A program made the position numbers and the translations under genes. Positions 1 to 9,177 of a stretch of DNA of 64,000 nt are shown here, in pieces; the first letter of the stretch is position 1; each line of letters begins with the position of its first letter. The stretch is taken from positions 2,542,001-2,606,000 of the forward strand of contig NZ_CP047357.1 in assembly GCF_030408835.1 (NCBI RefSeq), given 5' to 3'. A model generated the notes under the pieces. It did not search any database and was not told where the DNA came from. It was given only the letters and a program-made list of their open reading frames with translations. Source of the DNA: Corynebacterium freneyi (GTDB lineage Bacteria > Actinomycetota > Actinomycetes > Mycobacteriales > Mycobacteriaceae).

Positions 1-1
1 C

Positions 2-330
<329 letters not shown>

Positions 331-334
<4 letters not shown>

Positions 335-828
335 GGCGGGCCGGACGCGCGATCGCCGTTTTCTGCGTGACGACGGCCACCGCGCTGGGTCTGGCGGCGT
401 GCGGCGCCGGAGACGGCCCGGGTGAAACCGCCGACGACGGCGTGGGCGGAGACGAGCGGATCGTCGGCAAGCGCTGGCAGGTCACCGAGGTCTACGACGA
501 CCCGACGCTGCCCCACGGGGTGCCGGAGGGCACCGTGCCGCCGGTGATCGTGTTCGGCCGCGAGTCGTACACCGGCGACGGCGCGTGCGGCTCGTTCCAG
601 GGCACGCTGACCTGGCGCGACCGCGGCATCGTCCACGTCGGCGAGCCGGAGACCGTGCGCGAGACCGGCTGCGACGCCGCGGCGCGGACCTACGACGAAC
701 GCCTGCGGGCGCAGCTGCCCGGCGAATTCGTCGTGGGCGCCCCCGACCCCGACCTGCGGATGACCGCCGTCGGCGACTACCCCGCCGGCGAGGCCGCGCC
801 CGGGTGGGCGGCGGTGTCGAGGGGATAG
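331..828 (+). CDS. Small secreted lipoprotein between otsA and otsB
   Basis: The 165-residue protein has a classic lipoprotein signal: basic start MRRAGR, a hydrophobic stretch and the lipobox LAAC, so the mature protein should begin at the Cys near residue 24 and be anchored to the outer face of the membrane. The mature part starts with a short Gly/Asp-rich linker. It then has a compact domain with a GKRWQVTEV opening and a [10 protein letters not shown] segment, loosely like META/HslJ domains, but I do not claim membership. The start overlaps the otsA stop by ATGA. A membrane-protein gene occupies the same place in Corynebacterium glutamicum, from memory. Function unknown. Confidence 0.75.
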
Positions 829-838
829 CGGAGCCGGG

Positions 839-1396
839 CTACACCGAGGGGCGCTGGCGCCAGCTCTCGCCGGCCGGGGCGTCCTCGCCTGCGGCGACGA
901 CGTTGGCGTACGACCCGCGATGGTACAGCAGCGGCCGCGAATCCGACCGATGCCCGATCTCGGCGACGGCGCCGACGACGATGAAGTGGTCGCCAGCCTC
1001 GTGGACCGCCTCGATGGTGCAGTCGATCCACGTGGCGCAGTCGCGCAGCAACGGGTTGCCCAGGTCGGAGCGGATCCACTCGCCGTGGGCGAACTTGTCG
1101 GGGCCGCGGCGGCCGAACGCGGCGGACACGTCGCGCTGGTCCTCGGTGAGCACGTTGACCGAAAACCGACCGGTCGCCTCGATGCGGGGCCACGACCGCG
1201 ACGTCTTCATCACCGTGAACAGCACCAGCGGCGGGTTCAGGCTCAGCGAGGAAAACGACTGGCAGGCGAAACCGACCGGTTCGCCGTCGTCGGAGGCGAC
1301 GATGGTCACGCCCGTCGCGAATTCGCCGAACGCCTTGCGGATGGACATCTCGTCGAACGTCTCCATGGGGGCGGGGCGGGGGTCGGTGTGCGTCAT
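839..1396 (-). CDS. Flavin reductase-like FMN-binding protein (HpaC/HsaB type)
   Basis: The 185-residue protein matches the flavin reductase domain family: SIRKAFGEFATGVTIV near the start, GFACQSFSSLSLNPPLVLF around residues 45-65, and the C-terminal RPLLYHRGSYANV. Such proteins use NAD(P)H to reduce FMN or FAD, often for a partner monooxygenase; no partner gene is nearby, so the substrate is unknown. The ATG chosen here is 7 bases downstream of a minus-strand TAAAGT (1404-1409), which fits a leaderless transcript. An upstream in-frame ATG at 1414 would add six residues. The gene converges with the lipoprotein gene and is divergent from otsB. Confidence 0.85.
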   Translation of the reverse strand: MTHTDPRPAPMETFDEMSIRKAFGEFATGVTIVASDDGEPVGFACQSFSSLSLNPPLVLFTVMKTSRSWPRIEATGRFSVNVLTEDQRDVSAAFGRRGPDKFAHGEWIRSDLGNPLLRDCATWIDCTIEAVHEAGDHFIVVGAVAEIGHRSDSRPLLYHRGSYANVVAAGEDAPAGESWRQRPSV

Positions 1397-1466
1397 GGGC
1401 CGCACTTTACCCATGGCCGCCTCCAACCGCGCCGCCGGGGCGGGACCGTTGCGTAGGCTGGGTGAC

Positions 1467-2246
1467 GTGAGCAACAAGTCACCGTCCCAGTCCGCCATCG
1501 ACGCCGTCGCTTCGGCCGACACCGTTTTGGTCGCGCTCGACTTCGACGGCACCCTGGCGGATCTCGGCGACGACCCGATGGCCGTGCGCCCCCGCGAAGG
1601 CAACCTCGAGCTGGTGTCGCGCCTGTCCGCGCTGCCCCGCACCGAGGTGGTCATCCTCTCCGGGCGGCAGCTGCGCGACCTGCGGTACCTGTCCGGGATG
1701 GAACACGTCGCCCGGCTCGTCGGCAGCCACGGCGCCGAACCTCAGGACGGACTGGCCCTGTCGGAGGCGGAGTCCGCGCTGCTCGAGGCCGTCGACCTGC
1801 GGCTGCGCGAAGTCCTCGCCGACGCCGACGACGATCGGGTGTGGGTGGAGCGCAAACCCGCCGCCCGCGTCCTCCACGTGCGGCTGCTGGAGGATGCCGT
1901 GCGCAAGCGCCGCGTCCTCGACCACGCCATGTCCTTCTTCCGCCCCATCAAGGGCGTCCACGTCACGGAGGGCAAGGACATCCTCGAGCTCGCCGTCCTC
2001 GACGTGACCAAGGGCAGCTACCTCGAGGCCGCCCGCGCCGAATACGGCGCCGACGCCGTGCTGTTCATCGGCGACGACGTCACCGACGAAACCGCCCTGC
2101 GCTGCCTCACCCACGGCGACCTGGGCATCAAGGTCGGCTCCCCCGACGACGGCCCCAGCGCCGCGAAGGCGTTCCTGCCCGACACCGCGGCCGTGACCGA
2201 ATTCCTCCGCCGGTTCGCCGACGCCCGCGAAGCCCAGGTCTCCTAG
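1467..2246 (+). CDS. otsB: Trehalose-6-phosphate phosphatase
   Basis: This 259-residue HAD-superfamily phosphatase removes phosphate from trehalose-6-phosphate, completing OtsA/OtsB trehalose synthesis (trehalose feeds mycolate transfer in this order). Motif I DFDGTL is at residues 25-30 with the nucleophilic Asp25. The motif II region is VVILSGR, the lysine motif lies in the EGKDILELA/KGSYL region, and motif IV is GDDVTDE. The GTG start is preceded by TAGGCT (1454-1459) with a 7-base gap and no Shine-Dalgarno, so the mRNA is probably leaderless. It shares the upstream region with the divergent flavin reductase gene. Confidence 0.95.
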   Translation: MSNKSPSQSAIDAVASADTVLVALDFDGTLADLGDDPMAVRPREGNLELVSRLSALPRTEVVILSGRQLRDLRYLSGMEHVARLVGSHGAEPQDGLALSEAESALLEAVDLRLREVLADADDDRVWVERKPAARVLHVRLLEDAVRKRRVLDHAMSFFRPIKGVHVTEGKDILELAVLDVTKGSYLEAARAEYGADAVLFIGDDVTDETALRCLTHGDLGIKVGSPDDGPSAAKAFLPDTAAVTEFLRRFADAREAQVS

Positions 2247-2258
2247 TGTCCCGGCCTC

Positions 2259-3452
2259 CTAGTTTCGCGGCACACCCGTCGTCCTGCCCGCCAGGAACTC
2301 CGTGGGCAAAATGACCTTCGTTTCCCCACCCGACAACGCGGCGCCGGCGGCACGGCCCTTGTCCCGGTTGGGCTGGATGATCGTGGTCACGCCCATGTGG
2401 CGGGCAATGTCGATGCCGTCGAACCCCGTGACCGACAGATCCTCCGGAACCCGGATGCCGTTGTCCCGCGCATACCGCAGCACCCCGAGCGCCTGCGTAT
2501 CCGTCGTGCACACCACCGCCGTGAGATTCGGGTGGGCGGTGAGCAGCTCACGGGCCGCGTCGTAGTTGTTGGCGGGGTCGTTGAGGTGACGCTCGACGAT
2601 CGGCACGTCCGCCGCGTCGACACCCGCCTCCGCCAGCGCCTCCAACGCACCCTCCACGCGCGACCGCTGCACGTGATGACGCGCCCCCGCCAACCGCTCG
2701 GCCGTGACCGCACCATCATTCCGCCGCCGCGACAACCGCACCGACAGCACGCCCACCTCGCGGTGCCCCAACTCCGTCAAATGCCGCACCGCCGGCTTGA
2801 TCGCCTCACGATCGTCGATGCCCACGAACGGCACCCCCTCCACGCCCGTCGGCTGATCGCAGATCACCGTCGGCAACCCACGCTCCAACACCGCCCGCAG
2901 GAAGGGATCGTCCTCCGCCACCGAATACACGACGAAAGAATCCACCACCGCCTGGCGGATCAACAACCGCGGATCCGACCCCACCGGCGAAGGGCCTTGC
3001 GACGAGCCGTCGTCACGCACATCCCCGGACTCCCCCTCCGCCGACGACGCCGGAATGACCAGCAACGAATCCCCGCGGCGCCCGCACTCCTCCGACAGGC
3101 CCGCCAAAAAATCCACCGACGCCGGATCATCGAACGCGAAAGACAACTGCTCCGTGAACAACACGCCCACCGCACCGACCCGACGCATCCGCAAACTCCG
3201 CGCCATCGGATCCGGCCCCGGATACCCCTGCGCCTCCGCCTGCGCGAGAATCCGCTCCCGCAACTCCGGCGACAACTGATCCGGCCGGTTGTACGCGTTC
3301 GACACCGTCGTCCGCGACACCCCCAACTCCGCCGCGATCGACGCCAACGTGCCCCGGGAACGACGGCCCCCACGCCGGGCCCCGCCTCGGACCACCGGCG
3401 CCGAACGGCCCGAACCGGACTCGGACGGGTCTGCGGAATCTTCGATGCGCAC
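2259..3452 (-). CDS. ipsA: LacI-family transcriptional regulator, IpsA-like
   Basis: The 397-residue protein has a ~45-residue low-complexity lead, then a LacI helix-turn-helix (TLASIAAELGVSRTTVSNAY, then NRPDQLS) and a periplasmic-binding-protein-like effector domain ending VTGFDGIDIARHMGVTTI. In C. glutamicum the LacI gene in this position, beside otsB and the zinc transporter, is IpsA, an inositol-responsive activator of inositol-phosphate synthase; the symbol rests on that context and is an inference. The GTG start is set by a minus-strand TACATT (3460-3465) exactly 7 bases upstream (leaderless). The codons end mostly in G or T, unlike znuAC next door. It is divergent from znuA. Confidence 0.85.
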   Translation of the reverse strand: MRIEDSADPSESGSGRSAPVVRGGARRGGRRSRGTLASIAAELGVSRTTVSNAYNRPDQLSPELRERILAQAEAQGYPGPDPMARSLRMRRVGAVGVLFTEQLSFAFDDPASVDFLAGLSEECGRRGDSLLVIPASSAEGESGDVRDDGSSQGPSPVGSDPRLLIRQAVVDSFVVYSVAEDDPFLRAVLERGLPTVICDQPTGVEGVPFVGIDDREAIKPAVRHLTELGHREVGVLSVRLSRRRNDGAVTAERLAGARHHVQRSRVEGALEALAEAGVDAADVPIVERHLNDPANNYDAARELLTAHPNLTAVVCTTDTQALGVLRYARDNGIRVPEDLSVTGFDGIDIARHMGVTTIIQPNRDKGRAAGAALSGGETKVILPTEFLAGRTTGVPRN

Positions 3453-3507
3453 GCACTTGAATGTACTCGAAGCCCCGGATCGCCGGACCCCACCACAAAC
3501 CCAGTTG

Positions 3508-3524
3508 GCAATGGTTTTCATTGT
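3508..3524. promoter_or_regulatory. Probable Zur operator upstream of znuA
   Basis: An inverted repeat GCAATG-gttt-tCATTGT has perfect core arms CAATG (3509-3513) and CATTG (3519-3523) separated by five bases, in an AT-rich island. This resembles AATG-centred zinc-uptake-regulator sites of actinobacteria. It lies just upstream of the znuA -10 element, where bound Zur would block transcription, and also close to the ipsA promoter. Confidence 0.65.
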
Positions 3525-3529
3525 CGCGT

Positions 3530-3535
3530 TAGGAT
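3530..3535 (+). promoter_or_regulatory. -10 element of the znu operon (leaderless)
   Basis: TAGGAT stands seven bases before the ATG of znuA at 3543, with no Shine-Dalgarno between them. This predicts transcription starting at or next to the start codon, and makes 3543 the preferred start over an in-frame ATG nine bases upstream that lies inside the -10. Confidence 0.55.
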
Positions 3536-3542
3536 GCGCCCC

Positions 3543-4541
3543 ATGAAAAACCCCTTCCTCCGCTCCGCCCTCGCCGCCGCAGCCACCGCGGGCCTGACCA
3601 TGGGCCTCACCGCCTGCTCCGACGACGGCACCACCGACGCCGCCGGCGATTCCGACGACGTCGTGAAGATCGTGACCTCCACCAAGGTCTGGGCCGACGT
3701 CGCAGACGCGGTCGTCGGTGACGCTGACGGCGTCGAGATCCAGCCGATCATCGAATCCAACGACCTCGACCCGCACTCCTACCAGCCCACCGCCGCCGAC
3801 ATGGCGCTCGTCGAACAGGCCGACGTCCTGCTCGCCGGCGGCGGACACTACGACGCCTGGCTCACCGACGCCGCCTCCTCCGACTCCTCCGCGATCATCC
3901 TCACCGCCATCGAAGGCGACGGCTTCGACGGCCACGGCCACGGCGAGGACGATCACGGGGACCACGACCACGACCACGCCGCACACGAGGACGAGGACGA
4001 GGCCGAAGCCGACGACCACGCCGGCCACGACCACGACCACGGTCATGACCACGAGGTCAACGAGCACATCTGGTACAACACCGACGCCGTGACGTCCCTC
4101 GCGTCGACTCTCGCCGACGAAATCAACGCCCATTGGGATCTCGACGCATCCGACGAGGACGTCGTCAAGCGCATGGAGGACATCGAGGACCGCAAGGCCG
4201 ACCTGCCCTCCGCGAAGACCGCCCAAACCCACCCCCTCGCCGACGACATCATCGCCGACACCAAGATCGAGGACATCACCCCCGAGGGCTACCGCTCGGC
4301 GACCCTCAGCGAATCCGAGCCCGCCGCCGCCGACGTCGCGGAAATGCTCGAGCTCATCGAATCCGGCGACCTCGACTTCCTCATCGACTCGCCCCAGACC
4401 CGCAACCACGTCTCCGAGCGGCTGATGCAGGCCGCGCAGTCGAAGGGCCTGCGCATCATCAACGTCTACGAGTCGCCGGACTCCAACGAAAACTTCTTCG
4501 ATCTGTACGACCGCATCCTCGACTCCCTGGAGAAGAAGTAG
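3543..4541 (+). CDS. znuA: Zinc ABC transporter substrate-binding lipoprotein
   Basis: The 332-residue lipoprotein (lipobox LTAC near residue 24) belongs to the cluster A-I/ZnuA-like metal-binding family. DPHSYQPTAADM carries one expected metal-ligand His, and a long His/Asp/Glu-rich loop around residues 125-175 is typical of zinc receptors rather than manganese receptors. EHIWYNTDAV supplies a second ligand His, and SPQTRNHVSERL follows near the C terminus. It delivers zinc to ZnuB/ZnuC. znuC begins directly after its stop. A Zur-like palindrome overlaps its promoter. The symbol is assigned by family and operon. Confidence 0.92.
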   Translation: MKNPFLRSALAAAATAGLTMGLTACSDDGTTDAAGDSDDVVKIVTSTKVWADVADAVVGDADGVEIQPIIESNDLDPHSYQPTAADMALVEQADVLLAGGGHYDAWLTDAASSDSSAIILTAIEGDGFDGHGHGEDDHGDHDHDHAAHEDEDEAEADDHAGHDHDHGHDHEVNEHIWYNTDAVTSLASTLADEINAHWDLDASDEDVVKRMEDIEDRKADLPSAKTAQTHPLADDIIADTKIEDITPEGYRSATLSESEPAAADVAEMLELIESGDLDFLIDSPQTRNHVSERLMQAAQSKGLRIINVYESPDSNENFFDLYDRILDSLEKK

Positions 4542-5243
4542 GTGCATCCGCTCACCTTCGCCGGCGCGGCCGTCGCACCGCTGTGGTCCGACCTCGACCT
4601 GCAGGTCCGGCCCGGGGAATTCCTCGCGGTGCTCGGCCCGAACGGCGTGGGTAAGTCGACCCTGATCGGCGCCGCCCTCGGCACCCGCAAACTCACCGCC
4701 GGCACCGTCCGCACGGCGTCGACCGTCGGGTACATCCCGCAGCAGCGCATGTTCGACCCCGACCTGCCCATGCGCGTCCGCGACCTCGTGGGGCTCTCGT
4801 CCGCCCATGGCGTGTTTCGCCGCAGCCCGTCGCGCGCCCGCATCGACGAGGCGCTGGCCGAAGTCGGTGCGGAGGGCATCGCCGACCGTCGCGTCGGCAC
4901 CCTGTCCGGCGGCCAACAGCAGCTGGTCCGGCAGGCGCAGGCCATGGTCAACGATCCCGCGTTGCTGCTTTGCGACGAGCCCCTCCTCAGCCTCGACCCC
5001 GCCGCCCAGCGAGCGGCCGTGGAGCGGCTCGACCGGCGCCGCCGCCTGCACGACACCGCCGTGGTCTTCGTCACCCACGGCATCAACCCGATCCTGGGCT
5101 ACTGCGACCGGGTCCTCTACATCACGCCGCACGGGCACAGGGTCGGGCCCGTCGAGGAGGTCATGACGTCCGAAACCCTGTCCGAGCTGTACCGCACCGA
5201 AATCACCGTAGCGACCGTCGGCGGAAAGCTGGTGGTGGTCTGA
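4542..5243 (+). CDS. znuC: Zinc ABC transporter ATP-binding protein
   Basis: The 233-residue ATPase has Walker A GPNGVGKST, Q-loop IPQQRM, signature LSGGQQQLVRQAQ, Walker B LLLCDEPLLSLD and the switch His in VTHGINP. It energises zinc import with ZnuA and ZnuB. The GTG start abuts the znuA stop, and its own stop overlaps the ATG of znuB (TGATG), so translation is coupled. Metal specificity is inferred from the His-rich receptor and the Zur-like site. Confidence 0.92.
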   Translation: MHPLTFAGAAVAPLWSDLDLQVRPGEFLAVLGPNGVGKSTLIGAALGTRKLTAGTVRTASTVGYIPQQRMFDPDLPMRVRDLVGLSSAHGVFRRSPSRARIDEALAEVGAEGIADRRVGTLSGGQQQLVRQAQAMVNDPALLLCDEPLLSLDPAAQRAAVERLDRRRRLHDTAVVFVTHGINPILGYCDRVLYITPHGHRVGPVEEVMTSETLSELYRTEITVATVGGKLVVV

Positions 5244-6241
5244 TGGGCGGAGCGATGGGGTGGATGAACACCTTCGTGGCGGACACCCAGACGTTGCTCA
5301 ACGTCGGGTTCGTCCAGTCGGCGTTGATCGCCGCGGCGCTGCTGGGCCTGGTGTCCGGCGTGATCACTCCGTTGGTGGTCATGCGCCAGATGAGTTTCAC
5401 CGTGCACGGGACGTCGGAGCTGGCGCTGATGGGTGCGTCGGCGGCGCTGCTGGCCGGGGTCAGCGTCGGCGGCGGTGCGATCGTCGGTTCGGTGTTGGCC
5501 GCCGTGGTTTTGGCCTTGTTGGGGATGCGCGGCGGCCAGGACGCGATCGTCGGCGTGGTCTTGAGTTTCGGCATGGGCTTGTCCGTTTTGTTCATCCACC
5601 TGTATCCCGGGCGCACGACCACCGCGTTCGCCTTGTTGACCGGCCAGATCGTCGGCCTGTCCAGCGCGTCGGTGTGGTTGTTGGCCGGCGTGGCGGCGCT
5701 GGTGATCACCGTGGTGGCGCTGTTCTGGCGGCCGTTGCTCTTCGCGTCGGCGGACCCCGTGATGGCGGCGGCGTCGGGCATCAACGTCCGGGCGATGTCG
5801 GTGTTGTTCGCCGTGCTGATCGGCCTGACCGCCGCGCAGGGCGTGCAGATCGTCGGCGCCCTGTTGATCATCTCCCTGGTGATCACCCCGGGCGCCGCCG
5901 CCGCGTACGTCACCGCGTCGCCCGTGAAGGCGGTGGTGCTGTCGGTGATCTTCGCCGAGGTCGCCGCCGTCGGCGGTGTGATCCTGTCGCTGGCGCCGGG
6001 CATGCCGGTGAGTGTTTTCGTGACCACGATTTCGTTCGTCATCTACCTGGTCTGTCGCTTCCTCGGTTGGTACCGGGGCCGTGCCGCCACCCGCGACGAG
6101 GTCTCCGCCGGCCGTTGGGCCTCTCCCCCGACGGCCCCGACTGCCCCTACTGGCTCGGCTGCCCCGGCCATCCCAGATGGGCCGACCGGTGGCCCCCTCG
6201 ATGACCACCCCGATTGGGCAGGGCGCCATCCCGCTCCCTGA
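5243..6241 (+). CDS. znuB: Zinc ABC transporter permease
   Basis: The 332-residue integral membrane protein of the ABC-3 metal permease family has about eight hydrophobic helices. Recognisable parts are GLVSGVITPLVVMRQMSFTVHGTSE near the start (the ZnuB/MntB-type cytoplasmic loop) and the motif ALLIISLVITPGAAA. After the last helix it has a ~45-residue Pro/Ala/Gly-rich cytoplasmic tail that is probably disordered. Its start overlaps the znuC stop. It is the last gene of znuACB and converges with rlmB. Confidence 0.9.
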   Translation: MGGAMGWMNTFVADTQTLLNVGFVQSALIAAALLGLVSGVITPLVVMRQMSFTVHGTSELALMGASAALLAGVSVGGGAIVGSVLAAVVLALLGMRGGQDAIVGVVLSFGMGLSVLFIHLYPGRTTTAFALLTGQIVGLSSASVWLLAGVAALVITVVALFWRPLLFASADPVMAAASGINVRAMSVLFAVLIGLTAAQGVQIVGALLIISLVITPGAAAAYVTASPVKAVVLSVIFAEVAAVGGVILSLAPGMPVSVFVTTISFVIYLVCRFLGWYRGRAATRDEVSAGRWASPPTAPTAPTGSAAPAIPDGPTGGPLDDHPDWAGRHPAP

Positions 6242-6348
6242 TCCCCCCTTCCTTCACTCCGAGTCGTGCCCCCACTCCACCCCGCGCCGGGGCCGGCCGA
6301 TTGTCCCTGCGCTCTGGTTCGACCTCCTTCGACCTATTTCGCCGCGGT

Positions 6349-7296
6349 CTACTTCGACGCGGCCGCCCGGCGCTGGCGCGCGAACTCGCTCAGCGTCACG
6401 CCCGCCGCAACCGACGCGTTGAGCGATTCGACCCATCCCGCCATCGGGATCGACATGATCGTGTCGCAGGTCTCCCGGACCAGACGCGACAGCCCCTTGC
6501 CCTCCGAGCCGACCACAACCACGGTCGGGGTCGTGCCGTCATAGGTGTCCAGGGTGTGCTCGCCACCGGCATCGAGGCCGACGACCTGGTAGCCCGCCTT
6601 CTGGAACTGCTTCAGCGAACGCACCATGTTCGTCGCCCGCGCAACCGGCAGTCGAGCGGCCGTACCGGCGGAGGTACGCCACGTGACGCCCGTGACCGCC
6701 GCGGACCGCCGCTCGGGAATGACCACGCCATGCCCGCCGAAGGCGGCGGCCGAACGAATCACCGCACCGAGGTTGCGGGGGTCGGTGATGTTGTCCAGGC
6801 ACACGATCAAGCCGGGTTCGCCGGAGTCGACGACCTTTTCCAGCAGATCCTCCACCGCCATGTACTTGTACGGCGGGATCTGCAGGCCGATGCCCTGATG
6901 CAGCGAGTTGCCGGTCATCCGGTCCAGTTCATGTCGCGGAACCTCGCGAATCGGAATGGCCCGATCGTTGGCGATGCGCACGGCCTCCTGCAGCCGCTCA
7001 TCGTTGTCCGTGCCCAGCGCCACGAACAGGGTGCTGCCCGGGACCTTGGCGTGCAGGCACTCGACGACTGGGTTGCGTCCGACCACGAGCTCGGTGCCGT
7101 CCGACACCTTCTCGTGGCGGCCTTGGTCACGGCGGCGCTTCTGCTGCGCCTGCTTGTAGGCCTTGTGGTAGACCCGGTCCTCCGCCTTCGGGGTCGGCCC
7201 CTTTCCGCGCAGGCCTCTCTTCTGCCCGCCGGAGCCCCCGGCGTCCTTCTTGTTCGACTTGCGCACCGCGCCCCGTCGCTGGGAATTGCCCGCCAT
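6349..7296 (-). CDS. rlmB: 23S rRNA 2'-O-methyltransferase, SpoU/TrmH family (RlmB-like)
   Basis: The 315-residue protein has a basic N-terminal tail (~75 residues rich in Lys/Arg), a substrate-binding domain (GRNPVVECL) and a knotted SPOUT methyltransferase domain. The three SpoU motifs are visible as [30 protein letters not shown] and [18 protein letters not shown]. It probably methylates a guanosine of 23S rRNA (G2251 in E. coli numbering). It lies just downstream of cysS, the usual cysS-rlmB pair (Rv3580c-Rv3579c order). A ~120-bp GC-rich gap with repeated CGTTCG/CGTCGTTTC words separates them. Confidence 0.93.
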   Translation of the reverse strand: MAGNSQRRGAVRKSNKKDAGGSGGQKRGLRGKGPTPKAEDRVYHKAYKQAQQKRRRDQGRHEKVSDGTELVVGRNPVVECLHAKVPGSTLFVALGTDNDERLQEAVRIANDRAIPIREVPRHELDRMTGNSLHQGIGLQIPPYKYMAVEDLLEKVVDSGEPGLIVCLDNITDPRNLGAVIRSAAAFGGHGVVIPERRSAAVTGVTWRTSAGTAARLPVARATNMVRSLKQFQKAGYQVVGLDAGGEHTLDTYDGTTPTVVVVGSEGKGLSRLVRETCDTIMSIPMAGWVESLNASVAAGVTLSEFARQRRAAASK

Positions 7297-7420
7297 CGTT
7301 CAGCCTCTCGCCTTCGTCGCGTTCGCCGCGTTCGTTCCGGTTGTCGTCATCGTTCCGTGTGGCCGTCGTTTCATGCGGCCGTCGTTTCGCGTGATGCCCG
7401 TTACCCTCGGCCGTTTCCCG

Positions 7421-8824
7421 TCAGTCCCCCAGCGACCACTTCGGCCCGTCGGCGGTGTCGGTGACCGTGATGCCGGCTTCGGTGAGACGGTCCCGCACGG
7501 CATCTGCGGCGGCCCAGTCCTTCTCCGCCCGCGCGGTCTTGCGCGCCTCCAGTTCATGGCCGACGAGAACACCCAGGGCGTGCATCGCCTTGTCGTCATC
7601 GCCTCCTGACGCGGCCCACTTCTCCGACAGCGGGTCGAATCCCAGCACGGACGCCATGGCCCGCACGGATCCCGCGGTCTTCTTGGCCTCCACGTCATCA
7701 CCGTCGGCAAGCAACTGGTTGCCCGCGCGGACCGCATTGTGCAGCTCGGCCAGGGCCCGCGGCACGGCGAGGTCCTCATTCATGGCGGCGTCGAAAGCCT
7801 CGGTGCGCTCGCCGATCTCGACCTCACCGAACTTGTCCGCGGCGCGATTGAGGAACGCCTCGATGCGCCGGTAGCCTGCGGCGGCCTCCTGCAGCGCCTC
7901 CTCCGAGTACTCCAGCACCGAACGGTAGTGGGCGCTGCCCAGGTAGTACCGCAGCTCGACGGGGCGCACCAGCTCGAGGATGTGCGGCACGGACAGCACG
8001 TTGCCGAGAGACTTCGACATCTTCTCGCCGGACATCGTCACCCAGTGGTTGTGCATCCAGTACCGCGCGAAACCGTCGCCGGCCGCGTGCGACTGGGCGA
8101 TCTCGTTCTCATGGTGCGGGAACTGCAGATCCAGCCCGCCGCAATGGATGTCGAACTCACCGCCGAGGTAGTAGGTCGCCATCGCCGAGCACTCCAGGTG
8201 CCAGCCCGGCCGGCCATCGCCCCACGGAGTCGGCCACGACGGCTCACCCGGTTTGGCGGACTTCCACAGCGCGAAGTCGTGCGGCCCCCGCTTGCCCGGG
8301 GAATCCGGTTCACCCTGCTCCATTTCATCGACGCGGTTGCCGGACAGCGCTCCGTAGTCGCCGCCCTCCGAAGACGCCCACGCATCAACGTCGAAGTACA
8401 CGTTGCCGTCGACGTCGTACGCGTAACCGTTGTCGATCAGCCGTCGCATGTACTCGACCATCTGCGTCACGTGGCCGGTCGCACGCGGCTCGACGCTCGG
8501 CGGCAGCACGCCCAGCTGGTCGTACGCCCAGGTGAACTCGCGCTCGTAGGTGGAAACCCATTCCCACCAGGGGCGACCGTGCTCGGCGGCCTTGGTCAGG
8601 ATCTTGTCGTCGATGTCCGTCACATTGCGCACGAACGCGACGTCGAGCCCCTGCGCCAGGAGCCAGCGCCGAAGAATGTCGAACGCGACGCCCGAACGCA
8701 CGTGGCCGATGTGCGGCATCGCCTGCGGGGTGGCTCCGCACAGGTACACGGAAGCGTGCCCCTCGCGGATGGGCTCGAAATCTCGCAGCTCACGGGTGGC
8801 GGTATCGAAGATTCGGAAGTTCAC
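7421..8824 (-). CDS. cysS: Cysteinyl-tRNA synthetase
   Basis: This 467-residue class I synthetase charges tRNA-Cys. The N-terminal part has [19 protein letters not shown], which contains the HIGH-type motif and the zinc-binding Cys, with further zinc ligands in HLECSAM and [14 protein letters not shown]. The KMSKSLGN loop is intact. It has the normal length for actinobacteria. The start is GTG: a minus-strand TACACT (8832-8837) sits seven bases upstream with no Shine-Dalgarno, so the transcript looks leaderless. In related genomes it directly follows ispF; here an oppositely oriented HNH gene and a 350-bp spacer intervene. Confidence 0.97.
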   Translation of the reverse strand: MNFRIFDTATRELRDFEPIREGHASVYLCGATPQAMPHIGHVRSGVAFDILRRWLLAQGLDVAFVRNVTDIDDKILTKAAEHGRPWWEWVSTYEREFTWAYDQLGVLPPSVEPRATGHVTQMVEYMRRLIDNGYAYDVDGNVYFDVDAWASSEGGDYGALSGNRVDEMEQGEPDSPGKRGPHDFALWKSAKPGEPSWPTPWGDGRPGWHLECSAMATYYLGGEFDIHCGGLDLQFPHHENEIAQSHAAGDGFARYWMHNHWVTMSGEKMSKSLGNVLSVPHILELVRPVELRYYLGSAHYRSVLEYSEEALQEAAAGYRRIEAFLNRAADKFGEVEIGERTEAFDAAMNEDLAVPRALAELHNAVRAGNQLLADGDDVEAKKTAGSVRAMASVLGFDPLSEKWAASGGDDDKAMHALGVLVGHELEARKTARAEKDWAAADAVRDRLTEAGITVTDTADGPKWSLGD

Positions 8825-9177
8825 GCCCCTGAGTGTAGCGGTCGCGCGGGAGTCTCCCGAACACTTGCGCGGCGCATGACCGGGGATCTCGGCTGCTGGG
8901 ACGACAGTTGTTCACCCGCGGTTCGCGGGGCGTTCGATAAGGAGCATTTACCCCGCAGGCATCAGCTATCGGTGCGCGTGAACAGATTCGCTTTACGACG
9001 ATCATGCGCCCCTTTCGCCACTTGCGCCCCAATTGTCACCCATCCAAAAGCGACCGCCAAACACCGAATGAACGTTCGATTAATTTCCGATTCGCACTTG
9101 CGAGCGACCGCAACTGCCCTTAACATCGGAGCCAGAGAATCCGGCATGCGCCATACAGCGAGGGGGGACGGGCGGCC
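8825..9177. other. Intergenic region between cysS and the HNH gene
   Basis: It carries the cysS promoter at its left end, one copy of the dispersed 11-mer GCTTTACGACG (8990-9000), and an AT-richer stretch (about 9060-9130) that may hold the promoter of the HNH gene. A G-rich Shine-Dalgarno (around 9160-9168) precedes ATG 9178. I see no gene, terminal repeats or target-site duplication. Confidence 0.5.

Noticed and set aside
3453..5138. Upstream extension of the LacI regulator frame
   Set aside because: The frame stays open antisense to znuA and znuC, but a -10 element seven bases before GTG 3452 and the family length fix the start.
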